From Gammaproteobacteria bacterium (GTDB lineage Bacteria; Pseudomonadota; Gammaproteobacteria; Steroidobacterales; Steroidobacteraceae): a stretch of 64,000 bases of DNA. Below the pieces are notes generated by a model. The model was not told where the DNA came from. It was given only the letters and a program-made list of their open reading frames with translations, and searched no databases. The DNA is taken from assembly GCA_016882265.1 (NCBI GenBank), contig VGVB01000006.1:1-64000 (forward strand), in the 5' to 3' direction. Made by a program: the position numbers and the translations under genes. Of this stretch, positions 55,175 to 63,832 are shown one piece after another (positions within the stretch are counted from its first letter, which is position 1; the number at the start of each line of letters is the position of its first letter).

Positions 55175-56602
55175 ATGCTGATTCCGGTCATTCTGTCGGG
55201 TGGGGCCGGGACAAGGCTGTGGCCGCTGTCGCGCGAGCTGTACCCGAAGCAGTGTCTGGCGCTGCTGGGCGAGCGCACGCTGATTCAGGACACGGCGCTG
55301 CGGGCGGCGCGGGTGCCCGGAGCTGCGGCACCGATCGTCGTCTGCAATGAGGCGCACCGCTTCCTCGTCGCCGGCCAGTTGCAGGGTGTCGGCGTGACGC
55401 CGCGGGCGACGCTGCTCGAGCCGGTGGGCCGCAATACCGCGCCGGCGGTGGCAGTGGCGGCGCTGGCGGCGCTGGCGGACCCGGCGGCCGGCGCGGACCC
55501 GCTGTTGCTGGTACTGCCGGCCGATCACCTGCTGGCCGATGTTGCGGCTTTCGCGGCAGCAGTCGCTGCGGGCCTGCCGGCGGCGCGGTCCGGAGCGCTG
55601 GTGACCTTCGGCATCGTGCCGACGGCGCCGGCAACCGGCTACGGCTATATCCGGCGCGCCATGGGGGCGGGCGTGGCGGCGCCGGTCGCCGCCTTCGTCG
55701 AGAAGCCCGACGCGGCCACAGCCGCGCAGTTCGTGGCCAGCGGCGAGTACCTGTGGAACAGCGGCATGTTCCTGTTCGGGGCACGGCGCTACCTCGACGA
55801 GCTGGCGCGGCTGGCGCCGGCGATGCACGCCGCCTGCGCGGCGGCGTTCGGCGCGGCGACCCGCGACCTTGACTTCATCCGTCTCGCGGCCACCGAATTC
55901 GGCGCCTGCCCGGCGGACTCGATCGATTACGCAGTGATGGAGAAGACCTCGGCCGCAGTCGTCATCGCGCTCGCGGCCGGCTGGAGTGACATCGGTTCGT
56001 GGACCGCGCTGCACGAGTCGCTGCCCGGTGACGCCACCGGCAACGTCACGCGTGGCGACGTGCTGGCCGAGGATACCAGCGGGTCACTGCTGTATGCGAC
56101 CGACCGGCTGGTCGCCACGGTCGGTCTCACCGACCACATCGTCGTCGAGACCCGCGACGCCGTGCTGGTGGCGCCCCGCGGGCGCGCGCAGGACGTGAAG
56201 CGGCTGGTCGCGCGGCTGCAGGCCGGGCAGCGGCCGGAAGCAGAGACGCACCGGCAAGTGCGGCAACCGTGGGGCAGCTTCACCAGCCTCGACAGCGGTC
56301 CCGGCTACCAGGTCAAGCGACTCTCGATCCTTCCCGGCGCGGTGCTGTCGCTGCAGTTGCACCACCGGCGCTCGGAACACTGGATCGTAGTCAGCGGCAC
56401 CGCGCGCGTCACGCGCGGCACGGAGGTGTTCCTGCTCGGCGCGAACGAGACCACCGACATTCCGGTCGGCACGGCGCACCGCGTCGAGAATCCGGGCACC
56501 ACGCTGCTCGAGATCATCGAGGTCCAGACCGGCAGCTACTTCGGCGAGGACGACATCGTACGCATCGAGGACCGCTACGGGCGGCAGGGGCGGACGGACT
56601 GA
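55175..56602 (+). CDS. manC: Mannose-1-phosphate guanylyltransferase / mannose-6-phosphate isomerase
   Basis: ManC makes GDP-mannose from mannose-1-P, and its C-terminal cupin domain isomerises fructose-6-P to mannose-6-P. The 475-aa protein shows the pyrophosphorylase signature ILSGGAGTRLWPLSRELYPK, FVEKPDAATA, then the type II isomerase cupin (QVKRLSILPGAVLSLQLHHR, EHWIVVSGTARV). It overlaps the aminotransferase by 1 nt. Confidence 0.96.
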   Translation: MLIPVILSGGAGTRLWPLSRELYPKQCLALLGERTLIQDTALRAARVPGAAAPIVVCNEAHRFLVAGQLQGVGVTPRATLLEPVGRNTAPAVAVAALAALADPAAGADPLLLVLPADHLLADVAAFAAAVAAGLPAARSGALVTFGIVPTAPATGYGYIRRAMGAGVAAPVAAFVEKPDAATAAQFVASGEYLWNSGMFLFGARRYLDELARLAPAMHAACAAAFGAATRDLDFIRLAATEFGACPADSIDYAVMEKTSAAVVIALAAGWSDIGSWTALHESLPGDATGNVTRGDVLAEDTSGSLLYATDRLVATVGLTDHIVVETRDAVLVAPRGRAQDVKRLVARLQAGQRPEAETHRQVRQPWGSFTSLDSGPGYQVKRLSILPGAVLSLQLHHRRSEHWIVVSGTARVTRGTEVFLLGANETTDIPVGTAHRVENPGTTLLEIIEVQTGSYFGEDDIVRIEDRYGRQGRTD

Positions 56603-57777
56603 TGGCAGAGATGACGGTCCCGCTGCTCGACCTGAAGCCGCAGTATCAGGCGCTGCGGGCCGAGCTGGACGAGGCGCTGCTCAAGGTTGCGGCCGCGCAG
56701 ATGTTCATTCTCGGGCCGGCGGTGCGCGAGCTCGAAGAGCAGGTAGCCGCCTACTGCGGCGCGCGCTACGGCATCGGCATGTCCTCCGGTACCGACGCGT
56801 TGCTTGCGGCGCTGATGGCCCTTGACATTGGCCGCGGTGACGAGGTCATCACCACGACCTACACGTTCTTCGCGACCGGCGGCACGATCGCCCGGCTGGG
56901 CGCGCGGCCGGTGTTCCTCGACATTGAGCCGGACACCTTCAACCTGAGCGTCGAGCGGGTGGAGGAATTCCTCGACCGTTGCGTCTGGGACGGTGACGCG
57001 CTGCGCAATCCGGCCACCGGCGGGCGCGTACGGGCGCTGATGCCGGTGCACCTGTACGGCCAGTCGGCCGACCTCGAGCCGCTGCTGGCGCTGGCCCGCG
57101 CGCACGGTTTGGCCGTGATCGAAGACGCTGCGCAGGCGATCGGCGCCGAGTACGCGCCGGCCCGTCGCGTCGGCGCGCTCGGCGACATCGGCTGCCTATC
57201 ATTCTTTCCGACCAAGAATCTCGGCGCGTTCGGCGACGCCGGCCTGTGCGTGACCAATGACGAGGCGCTGGCCGGGCGCCTGCGGCAGACGCGCGTGCAC
57301 GGCATGGAGCCGCGTTACTACCACGCCTTCATCGGCGGCAATTTCCGTCTCGATGAAATCCAGGCGGCCGTGCTGCTGGTCAAGCTGCGGCACCTCGAGA
57401 ACTGGCACGCCGCGCGGCAGCGCAACGCTGTGTTCTACGACCGTGCGTTGGCGGCCGCCGGGCTCAGCGGGTGCGTGCGGACGCCAGTCGCGCGGCCGGG
57501 GCGGCGGCACGTCTACAACCAGTACGTGATCCGGGTTCCGCGGCGCGACGAGCTGCGCCAGTACCTGGCCGGGCGCGGCGTCGGCACCGAGGTGTATTAC
57601 CCGCTGCCGCTGCACCTGCAGCAGTGCTTCGCCGACCTCGGCGGCCGGCCCGGCGACTGCCCGGAAGCCGAGCGCGCCGCGCGCGAGACGCTGGCGCTGC
57701 CGATCTGGCCGGAGCTGAGCGAGGCGCAGTTAAGGCATGTGGTGACGTCCATCAGCGATTTTCTTGCGCGAGGCTGA
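56602..57777 (+). CDS. DegT/DnrJ/EryC1-family sugar aminotransferase
   Basis: A 391-aa PLP enzyme that would transaminate a keto-sugar nucleotide. The opening MTVPLLDLKPQYQALRAE and SSGTDALLAALMALDIGRGD, EDAAQAIGAEY and the PLP Lys in LSFFPTKNLGAFGDAG are clear. It resembles WbpE/VioA-like enzymes that build diamino or 4-amino sugars. Which one cannot be told from sequence. Given the WbpG trio at 34.7 kb, a 3-amino uronic-acid role is possible. It sits between manC and manB. Confidence 0.93.
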   Translation: MAEMTVPLLDLKPQYQALRAELDEALLKVAAAQMFILGPAVRELEEQVAAYCGARYGIGMSSGTDALLAALMALDIGRGDEVITTTYTFFATGGTIARLGARPVFLDIEPDTFNLSVERVEEFLDRCVWDGDALRNPATGGRVRALMPVHLYGQSADLEPLLALARAHGLAVIEDAAQAIGAEYAPARRVGALGDIGCLSFFPTKNLGAFGDAGLCVTNDEALAGRLRQTRVHGMEPRYYHAFIGGNFRLDEIQAAVLLVKLRHLENWHAARQRNAVFYDRALAAAGLSGCVRTPVARPGRRHVYNQYVIRVPRRDELRQYLAGRGVGTEVYYPLPLHLQQCFADLGGRPGDCPEAERAARETLALPIWPELSEAQLRHVVTSISDFLARG

Positions 57778-57784
57778 CGCCGTC

Positions 57785-59140
57785 GTGGACCTTTCCGGCT
57801 GCTTCAAGGCCTACGACGTCCGCGGCCGCATCCCGGACGAGCTGAACGTCGAGTCGGTGTATCGCATCGGCCGGGCATACGCGGAGTGGCTGCGGCCGCG
57901 GCGGATCGCCGTCGGCCGCGACATCCGCCAGTCGAGCGCCGAGTTCGCGGCGGCACTGACCCGCGGCCTGACTGACGCTGGTGTAGACGTCGTCGACATC
58001 GGCCTGTGCGGAACCGAGGGCGTGTACTTCGCGACCTTCTCACTGGGCCTCGACGGCGGCGTCATGGTCACGGCCAGCCACAATCCGCCCGACTATAACG
58101 GCCTCAAGTTCGTACGCGAGCAGTCCCGGCCGGTCAGCGGCGATACCGGCCTGCAGGAGATCCGCCGGCTGGCGGAGGCGGGCCATTTCACCACGCCAGC
58201 GGGCCGCGGCAGCGTCACTGCGCACGATCTGGCCTCCGAGTACCGCCAGCATCTGCTTGGCTACGTCGAGGCTGCCCGGCTGCGGCCGCTGACGATCGTG
58301 ACCAATGCCGGCAACGGCGGCGCCGGACTGGCGCTCGACCTGGTCGAGCCGGCGTTGCCGTTCCGGTTGGTCAAAGTTCACCACGAGCCGGATGGCAGTT
58401 TCCCGCATGGTGTGCCGAATCCGATGCTGGAGGAGAACCGCGCGGTCACGGCCGAGGCGGTGCGGCGAGCCGGGGCGGACTGCGGCATCGCCTTCGACGG
58501 TGACTACGACCGCTGCTTCTTCTTCGACGAGCAGGGGCGTTTCATCGAGGGCTACTACATCGTCGGACTGCTGGCCTCGCGCTTTCTGCTGCAGGAACGT
58601 GGCGCCCGCATCGTTCACGACCCGCGGCTGGTGTGGAATACGCTGGATATCGTCCGCACGCTGGGCGGTGCGGCGGTGCAGTGCCGTTCGGGGCATGCCT
58701 TCATCAAGGACTGCATGCGCAAAGCGGACGCCGTGTATGGCGGCGAGATGAGCGCGCACCACTATTTCCGCGGCTTCGCCTACTGCGACAGCGGCATGAT
58801 CACCTGGCTGGTCATGGCGCAGTTGCTGTCCGAGGCCGGCCGGCCGTTGTCGGCGCTGGTCGACGAGCGCATGAAGCGGTTCCCGGCGAGCGGCGAAATC
58901 AACCGCCGGCTTGGCGACGCCGCCGCGGCCATCGCTGCCGTGCGCGCGCGCTACGTGCCCGGCGCGGTCGCGGTGGACGAGACCGACGGGCTGTCGGTCG
59001 AGTTCGAGCGCTGGCGCTTCAACTTGCGCTCGTCCAACACCGAGCCGCTGGTGCGGCTCAACGTCGAGTCACGCGGCGATGCCGCGCTGATGCAGGCGCG
59101 CACGCTGGAGATCCTGGCGCTGCTGGATCAGTTCCGTTGA
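57785..59140 (+). CDS. manB: Phosphomannomutase / phosphoglucomutase
   Basis: ManB/CpsG converts mannose-6-P to mannose-1-P for ManC. The 451-aa protein starts VDLSGCFKAYDVRGRIPDEL from GTG 57785 (TTG 57764 is an alternative that overlaps the upstream gene). The phosphoserine motif is VMVTASHNPPDYNGLK, the metal loop FDGDYDRCFFFDE, and the sugar-binding GGEMSAHHYFR. With manC and pgi it completes GDP-mannose supply. Confidence 0.94.
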   Translation: MDLSGCFKAYDVRGRIPDELNVESVYRIGRAYAEWLRPRRIAVGRDIRQSSAEFAAALTRGLTDAGVDVVDIGLCGTEGVYFATFSLGLDGGVMVTASHNPPDYNGLKFVREQSRPVSGDTGLQEIRRLAEAGHFTTPAGRGSVTAHDLASEYRQHLLGYVEAARLRPLTIVTNAGNGGAGLALDLVEPALPFRLVKVHHEPDGSFPHGVPNPMLEENRAVTAEAVRRAGADCGIAFDGDYDRCFFFDEQGRFIEGYYIVGLLASRFLLQERGARIVHDPRLVWNTLDIVRTLGGAAVQCRSGHAFIKDCMRKADAVYGGEMSAHHYFRGFAYCDSGMITWLVMAQLLSEAGRPLSALVDERMKRFPASGEINRRLGDAAAAIAAVRARYVPGAVAVDETDGLSVEFERWRFNLRSSNTEPLVRLNVESRGDAALMQARTLEILALLDQFR

Positions 59141-59185
59141 GAGCGGCGGGGCCCGCCAACCGGTGCTGGTCGGCCTCCGGCGCGG

Positions 59186-59215
59186 TTGACGGCAGATGCA
59201 TTACCTTGGTAATGT
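59186..59215 (+). promoter_or_regulatory. Promoter and palindromic operator of the second AbrB-PIN module
   Basis: TTGACG (59186-59191) and TAATGT (59210-59215) lie 18 nt apart. The perfect palindrome CATTACC-TT-GGTAATG (59199-59214) overlaps the -10 and ends 7 nt before the antitoxin ATG. This is the layout expected for TA autorepression. Confidence 0.8.
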
Positions 59216-59221
59216 GAGGCC

Positions 59222-59485
59222 ATGCCGGTACGCCACTCGCGCATCACTTCGCAGGGCCAGGTTTCGGTGCCGGCGGCCGTCAGGCAGCGGCTGGGCGTGG
59301 GCCCGGGTGCGGTGCTCGAGTGGGAGGAGCACGGCGACGGCTTTGTCGTCCGGCGGGCCGGCCGCAGTTCGACCGCGGAGATTCATGCTGCCCTGTTCGG
59401 AACCGGGCCACCGCCGCGGGGTAAGCTGCCGGATATCAAGGCCGGCATACGTGCCTACGTAAGACGGCGGCATGCGCGCAGTTGA
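59222..59485 (+). CDS. vapB: AbrB/MazE-fold antitoxin (VapB)
   Basis: The 87-aa protein opens MPVRHSRITSQGQVSVPAAV, the AbrB DNA-binding fold, with VGPGAVLEWEEHGDGFVVRR and a basic C-terminal segment (GIRAYVRRRHARS). It has GAGG upstream of ATG 59222 and overlaps the toxin by 14 nt. Sequence differs clearly from the AbrB antitoxin at 47040, so the two modules are not recent duplicates. Confidence 0.9.
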   Translation: MPVRHSRITSQGQVSVPAAVRQRLGVGPGAVLEWEEHGDGFVVRRAGRSSTAEIHAALFGTGPPPRGKLPDIKAGIRAYVRRRHARS

Positions 59486-59855
59486 CACCAATCTCCTGGT
59501 CCGTCTGCTGGTGCAGGACGACCCGGCGCAGATGGCGGCGGCAGTGCGGTTCATCGAGCCGGGCGCCTGGATCTCGCATCTGGTCCTGGCGGAGACGGTG
59601 TGGGTTCTGCAGGCCGTGTATCGACGGACTCGGGCGCAACTGGCGACTGCGGTCGGTCTGTTGCTGGACCACCAGCATCTGACCGTGCAGGACGCGGACG
59701 TGGTGTCGGCGGCCCTGGGACATTTTCGCCGGCAGCAGAGCGCCGACTTCTCGGACTGCCTGATCCTCGAGATAGCCCGCAAGGCCGGCCATGCGCCGGT
59801 GGGGTCATTCGATCGCGAGCTGAACCGTCTGCCGGGGGTCGTCCGGCCGCGCTAG
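59472..59855 (+). CDS. vapC: PIN-domain toxin VapC
   Basis: The 127-aa product starts MRAVDTNLLVRLLVQDDPAQ with the first catalytic Asp, has the middle Glu in HLVLAETVWVLQAVY, and the third acidic cluster in SADFSDCLILEIARKAG and VGSFDRELNRL. Predicted RNase paired with the AbrB-fold antitoxin. It converges tail-to-tail with the permease gene, overlapping it by 4 nt. Confidence 0.93.
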   Translation: MRAVDTNLLVRLLVQDDPAQMAAAVRFIEPGAWISHLVLAETVWVLQAVYRRTRAQLATAVGLLLDHQHLTVQDADVVSAALGHFRRQQSADFSDCLILEIARKAGHAPVGSFDRELNRLPGVVRPR

Positions 59856-60610
59856 CCAGCCGACAGGAAGAGTTTCGCCGCCGCGATCGTCAGCACGACG
59901 GCGAGTAGCAGCAGCAGCCCGCGCGTGGACAGCCGGCGCAGGCCGAGCCAGGTGCCAGCGGCGGCGCCGACCAGTACGGCCCCGGCGAGCCACGGCAGTT
60001 CGGCCGGCAGTGCGGCCCAGGTGGCGGTACCGGCGAGGAGTGCGGTTGCCGAGTTGACGAGGATGAACGGCGCCGAGATGCCGCCGGAATGCCGCGGCCC
60101 GACCCAGCCCGCGAGCAGCACGATTGGGGACAGGAAGATGCCGCCGCCGGTCCCGGTCAATCCCGAGAGCAGGCCGATGACCGCACCAATGGCAACGGCA
60201 GGCGCGAGCGGTATCTGCACGCGGTCGGTCAGCGTCTCCTGCGGCGGTCGCGACACGGCCCGCCAGCCGAGCACGATGGCCGAGAGCAGCAGCACCAGGC
60301 CGATCAGCACGTAGTAGAGGCTCGTGCCGAGGCGCAGGGAGCCGCCCAGGGCCGCGAGCGGCACTGAGCCCGCGAGGAACGGCCACAGCGCGCGCCAGGA
60401 CGTGTAACCGGCCTGGTGGAAGCGCCAGGTGGTGAAGGTCGCAACCAGAATGTTGAGCGCCAGCGCCGTCGGGCGCATGGCCTCCGGCGCGACCGCGACC
60501 AGTGCCATGGCCGCCAGATAGCCGGAGGCGCCGGCGTGACCGACGCTGGTGTACAGGCCGGCGAGCAGGAAGAAGAGCGGCAGCAGGATCAGGAGCTGGT
60601 CGGTGGTCAT
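59852..60610 (-). CDS. TauE/SafE (TSUP) family membrane permease
   Basis: A 252-aa protein with about 8 predicted helices, starting MTTDQLLILLPLFFLLAGLY. The two family repeats show the typical glycine motifs: GHAGASGYLAAMALV in the first half and GLLSGLTGTGGGIFLSPIVL in the second. Members export sulfite, sulfoacetate or other sulfur anions, or are of unknown substrate. It is a single gene, convergent with vapC, with tRNA-Val upstream on the same strand. Confidence 0.9.
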   Translation of the reverse strand: MTTDQLLILLPLFFLLAGLYTSVGHAGASGYLAAMALVAVAPEAMRPTALALNILVATFTTWRFHQAGYTSWRALWPFLAGSVPLAALGGSLRLGTSLYYVLIGLVLLLSAIVLGWRAVSRPPQETLTDRVQIPLAPAVAIGAVIGLLSGLTGTGGGIFLSPIVLLAGWVGPRHSGGISAPFILVNSATALLAGTATWAALPAELPWLAGAVLVGAAAGTWLGLRRLSTRGLLLLLAVVLTIAAAKLFLSAG

Positions 60611-60681
60611 GTCGCTGGGGCCACGCAGTCCGGGTACGCGCAGCCGGCAGACCTTGCTGCGGCCAGCAGCGACGCAGGGAA

Positions 60682-60756
60682 TGGTGGGCGGTACTGGGCT
60701 TGAACCAGTGACCCCTGCCGTGTGAAAGCAGTGCTCTACCGCTGAGCTAACCGCCC
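60682..60756 (-). tRNA. tRNA-Val(CAC)
   Basis: Read on the minus strand, 75 nt: acceptor GGGCGGT / ACCGCCC, D-arm GCTCAGCGGTAGAGC, anticodon loop TTCACAC (anticodon CAC), T-arm CTGG-TTCAAG-CCAG, discriminator A and CCA. Confidence 0.93.
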
Positions 60757-60770
60757 GTTCCGGGGCCGGG

Positions 60771-60800
60771 ATTCTACGTGTGCGTGCCGACGCGGGTCAA
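60771..60800 (-). promoter_or_regulatory. Promoter of tRNA-Val(CAC)
   Basis: On the minus strand TTGACC (60795-60800), an 18-nt spacer and TAGAAT (60771-60776) lie 15 nt before the tRNA. The region is shared divergently with gltX, whose possible -10 is TACAAT at 60806-60811, only 10 nt before its ATG. Confidence 0.65.
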
Positions 60801-60821
60801 CGCGCTACAATCCGCGCCGCA

Positions 60822-62243
60822 ATGACCGTTCGTACCCGTTTTGCGCCGAGTCCCACCGGCATGCTGCACATCGGCGGCGTGCGCACGGCGCTGTTCTGCT
60901 GGCTGTACGCGCGCCGGCACCACGGCACCTTCATCCTGCGCATCGAGGATACCGACCGCGAGCGTTCGACGCCTGCGGCCGTGCAGGTGATCCTCGACGG
61001 CATGGACTGGCTCGGCCTGCATCCCGACGAGGGTCCGTACTACCAGACCGCCCGCTACCCGCGCTACCGTGAAGTCATCCGCCAGTGGCTCGACGAGGGC
61101 AAGGCCTACCACTGCTACTGCACGAAGGAGGAGCTCGAGGCGATGCGCGCGGCGCAGCTCGCGGCGAAGGCCAAGCCGCGCTACGACGGGCGCTGCCGCG
61201 AGCGGCGCGAGCCGCGGCCCGGCGTGACCCCGGTGGTGCGCTTCCGCAATCCTGCGGACGGCGAGGTCGTGGTCGCGGACCGCGTGCACGGCGACGTCGT
61301 GTTCGACAACGCCGAGCTCGATGACCTGATCATCGAGCGCTCGGATGGCAACCCGACCTACAATTTCTGCGTGGTCGTCGACGACTTCGACCTGCGCATC
61401 ACGCACGTGATCCGCGGCGACGATCACCTGAACAACACGCCGCGGCAGATCAACATGCTGCGCGCGCTCGGCGTCGAGCCGCCGGTGTACGCGCATCTGC
61501 CGATGATCCTCGGTCCGGATGGCACCAAGCTGTCCAAGCGCCACGGCGCGGTCTCGGTGCTGCACTACCGCGAGCAGGGCTACCTGCCGGAGGCACTGCT
61601 GAACTACCTGGCGCGCCTCGGCTGGTCGCACGGCGATCAGGAGATCTTCTCGCTGGCCGAAATGTGCCAGCTCTTCGACCTCGACCACGTCAACAAGGCG
61701 GCCTCCGCGATCAACCCGGACAAGCTCGCCTGGATCAGTCAGCAGCACCTGATGCACGCGCCGCCGGCGCGGGTCGCGGCCGAGTTCGCCTGGCAGCTCG
61801 GGCGGCTGGGCATGGACGTCGCGTCCGGTCCGGCGCTCGAACCGATCGTGCTGGCGCAGCGCGAGCGGGCCAGGACCCTGCGCGAGATGGCGGAGAACAG
61901 CCGGTACTTCTTCCGTGCGCCGGAAGCCTACGACGAGAAGGCGGCGCGTAAGCACCTGACCGCGGAAGCAGTGCCGCTGCTCAACGGCATCCACACGGCG
62001 CTGGCGGCGCTGGCGGACTGGAATGCGCCGGCGATCCATGCGGCGATCGAGCAGCTCGCTGCCAGCACTGGTGTCGGCCTCGGCAAGGTGGCCCAGCCGC
62101 TCAGGGTCGCGGTGTCAGGTGGCGGCGTGTCGCCACCGATCGACCAGACACTCGCGATTGTCGGTCGCGACGGCACACTCGGGCGGATCGGGCGCGCGGT
62201 CACGTGGATCGGGGCGCAGGCCGCGCAGTCCGCCGGATCATGA
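60822..62243 (+). CDS. gltX: Glutamyl-tRNA synthetase
   Basis: GltX charges tRNA-Glu. The 473-aa class I synthetase has the HIGH-type motif in PSPTGMLHIGGVRTALF at about 10-26 and the KMSKS-type motif KLSKRHG near 240. A Cys-x-Cys-like element (YHCYCTKEEL) lies in the acceptor-binding region. ATG 60822 matches family N-termini. The C-terminal anticodon-binding domain is complete. Its stop overlaps the ligase start (ATGA). Confidence 0.97.
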   Translation: MTVRTRFAPSPTGMLHIGGVRTALFCWLYARRHHGTFILRIEDTDRERSTPAAVQVILDGMDWLGLHPDEGPYYQTARYPRYREVIRQWLDEGKAYHCYCTKEELEAMRAAQLAAKAKPRYDGRCRERREPRPGVTPVVRFRNPADGEVVVADRVHGDVVFDNAELDDLIIERSDGNPTYNFCVVVDDFDLRITHVIRGDDHLNNTPRQINMLRALGVEPPVYAHLPMILGPDGTKLSKRHGAVSVLHYREQGYLPEALLNYLARLGWSHGDQEIFSLAEMCQLFDLDHVNKAASAINPDKLAWISQQHLMHAPPARVAAEFAWQLGRLGMDVASGPALEPIVLAQRERARTLREMAENSRYFFRAPEAYDEKAARKHLTAEAVPLLNGIHTALAALADWNAPAIHAAIEQLAASTGVGLGKVAQPLRVAVSGGGVSPPIDQTLAIVGRDGTLGRIGRAVTWIGAQAAQSAGS

Positions 62244-63823
62244 GCGCCCGCCTGCACGAGTTCCTGCGGGTGACCGCGGCCGGAACGCCGGCGGCGACCG
62301 CGGTCGTCGACCGCAGCAGCGCCGTGAGCTACGGCGAGCTGGATGCACAGGTGGATGCCGCGGCGGCCGGGCTTGCGGCGCTCGGCATCGAGCGCGGCGA
62401 TCGGGTTGCCGTGCTGATGCCGAAGCGGGTCGAGAAGGTGGTCGCGCTGTTCGCGGTGCTGCGGGCCGGTGCCGTGGCCGTGCCGGTCAATCCGCTGCTG
62501 AAGGGCCCGCAGGTCGGACACATCCTGCGCGACAGCGGGGCCGCCGCACTGGTGACGACCGGGCAGCGCCTGCCCGACCTGTTCGGCGAACTCGGCACGC
62601 TGGCCGGCCTGCGCGCGATCATCGTCAGCGGCGAGGGCGGACAGCAGTCGTCGGCCGGGCTCAGTGTCGTGCCGTGGTCGCGTCTGCTCGAAGGCGGGCC
62701 CACGCCGCCGGCGGCTGAGGGTGACGAGCATGAACTCGCGGTGATCTTCTACACCTCGGGCAGCACCGGCAAGCCGAAGGGTGTGATGGTCTCGCAGCGC
62801 AACCTCACGGTCGGGGCGCGCTCGGTGGCCGAATATCTCGGGTGTTGCCGCGAGGACCGCGTGCTGGCCGCGTTGAGCTTCAGCTTCGACTATGGTTTCA
62901 ATCAGCTCGCGACCAGCTTCCTGGTCGGCGCGACGATCGTCCTGCTCGACTACCTGTTGCCGCAGGAAGTGCTGCGGACGATCGAGCGCGAGCGGATCAC
63001 GGCACTGGCCGGTGTGCCGCCGATGTGGATTCAGCTTGCGGCGCTCGACTGGCCGCCCGGCGCCCGCCGGTTGCGCTATCTGACCAACTCCGGCGGCGCG
63101 ATGCCGCGGGCCACGCTCGCGCGCCTGCGCGCGATCCTGCCGGAGGCGAAGATCTACCTGATGTACGGGCTGACCGAGGCTTTCCGCTCGACCTATCTGG
63201 CGCCGGCCGAAGTGGATCGGCGGCCGGACTCGATCGGCCGCGCGATCCCGAATGTCGAGGTGCTGGTGCTGCGGCCCGACGGCACGCCCTGCGCGGCCGG
63301 CGAACCGGGCGAACTGGTGCACCGTGGCCCGCTGGTTGCGCTCGGTTACTGGAACGACGCTGAGCGCACCGCGCAGCGTTTCCGCATCGTGCCGGGGCAG
63401 CGGATTACCGACGCGCCGCCGGAGCTCGAGGTCTGGTCGGGCGATACGGTGCGCCGGGACGAGGAGGGGTATCTGTATTTCATCGGCCGGCGCGACGAGA
63501 TGATCAAGACCTCGGGGTACCGGGTCAGCCCGACCGAAGTGGAGGAGGAGGCCTACGCGACCGGTCTCGTCGCTGACGCCGTCGCTCTCGGTGTTCCGCA
63601 CGAACGGCTCGGGCAGGGCATTGTGCTGGTGACGAGCGCCGCCGCCGGGCAGTCCGCGGACAGCGAGCGGTTGCTGGACGCGCTGCGGCGCCGCCTGCCG
63701 CGTTTCATGCTGCCGTTGTGGATCGAATGGCGGCAGGAGCTGCCGCGCAGCGCCAACGGCAAGTACGACCGTGCGCGGTTGCGGGACGAGCTCGGGCGCC
63801 GGTTTCTCGACGGGCCGGCGTGA
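62240..63823 (+). CDS. AMP-forming acyl-CoA ligase, exosortase-A-associated type
   Basis: A 527-aa ANL-superfamily enzyme that would activate a carboxylic acid as acyl-AMP and transfer it to CoA or a carrier. Motifs: FYTSGSTGKPKGVMVSQRNL (phosphate loop), IYLMYGLTEAFRSTYL and GRRDEMIKTSGYRVSPTEVE. From memory, the arrangement FRSTYLAPAEVDRRPDSIG is typical of the ligase family linked to exosortase A / PEP-CTERM exopolysaccharide loci (TIGR03098). ATG 62240 overlaps gltX by 4 nt. Confidence 0.88.
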   Translation: MSARLHEFLRVTAAGTPAATAVVDRSSAVSYGELDAQVDAAAAGLAALGIERGDRVAVLMPKRVEKVVALFAVLRAGAVAVPVNPLLKGPQVGHILRDSGAAALVTTGQRLPDLFGELGTLAGLRAIIVSGEGGQQSSAGLSVVPWSRLLEGGPTPPAAEGDEHELAVIFYTSGSTGKPKGVMVSQRNLTVGARSVAEYLGCCREDRVLAALSFSFDYGFNQLATSFLVGATIVLLDYLLPQEVLRTIERERITALAGVPPMWIQLAALDWPPGARRLRYLTNSGGAMPRATLARLRAILPEAKIYLMYGLTEAFRSTYLAPAEVDRRPDSIGRAIPNVEVLVLRPDGTPCAAGEPGELVHRGPLVALGYWNDAERTAQRFRIVPGQRITDAPPELEVWSGDTVRRDEEGYLYFIGRRDEMIKTSGYRVSPTEVEEEAYATGLVADAVALGVPHERLGQGIVLVTSAAAGQSADSERLLDALRRRLPRFMLPLWIEWRQELPRSANGKYDRARLRDELGRRFLDGPA

Positions 63824-63832
63824 CACCGCCGC

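Noticed and set aside
53224..55278. 684-codon minus-strand frame across cysNC
   Set aside because: Antisense to an obvious CysN-CysC fusion; composition artefact.
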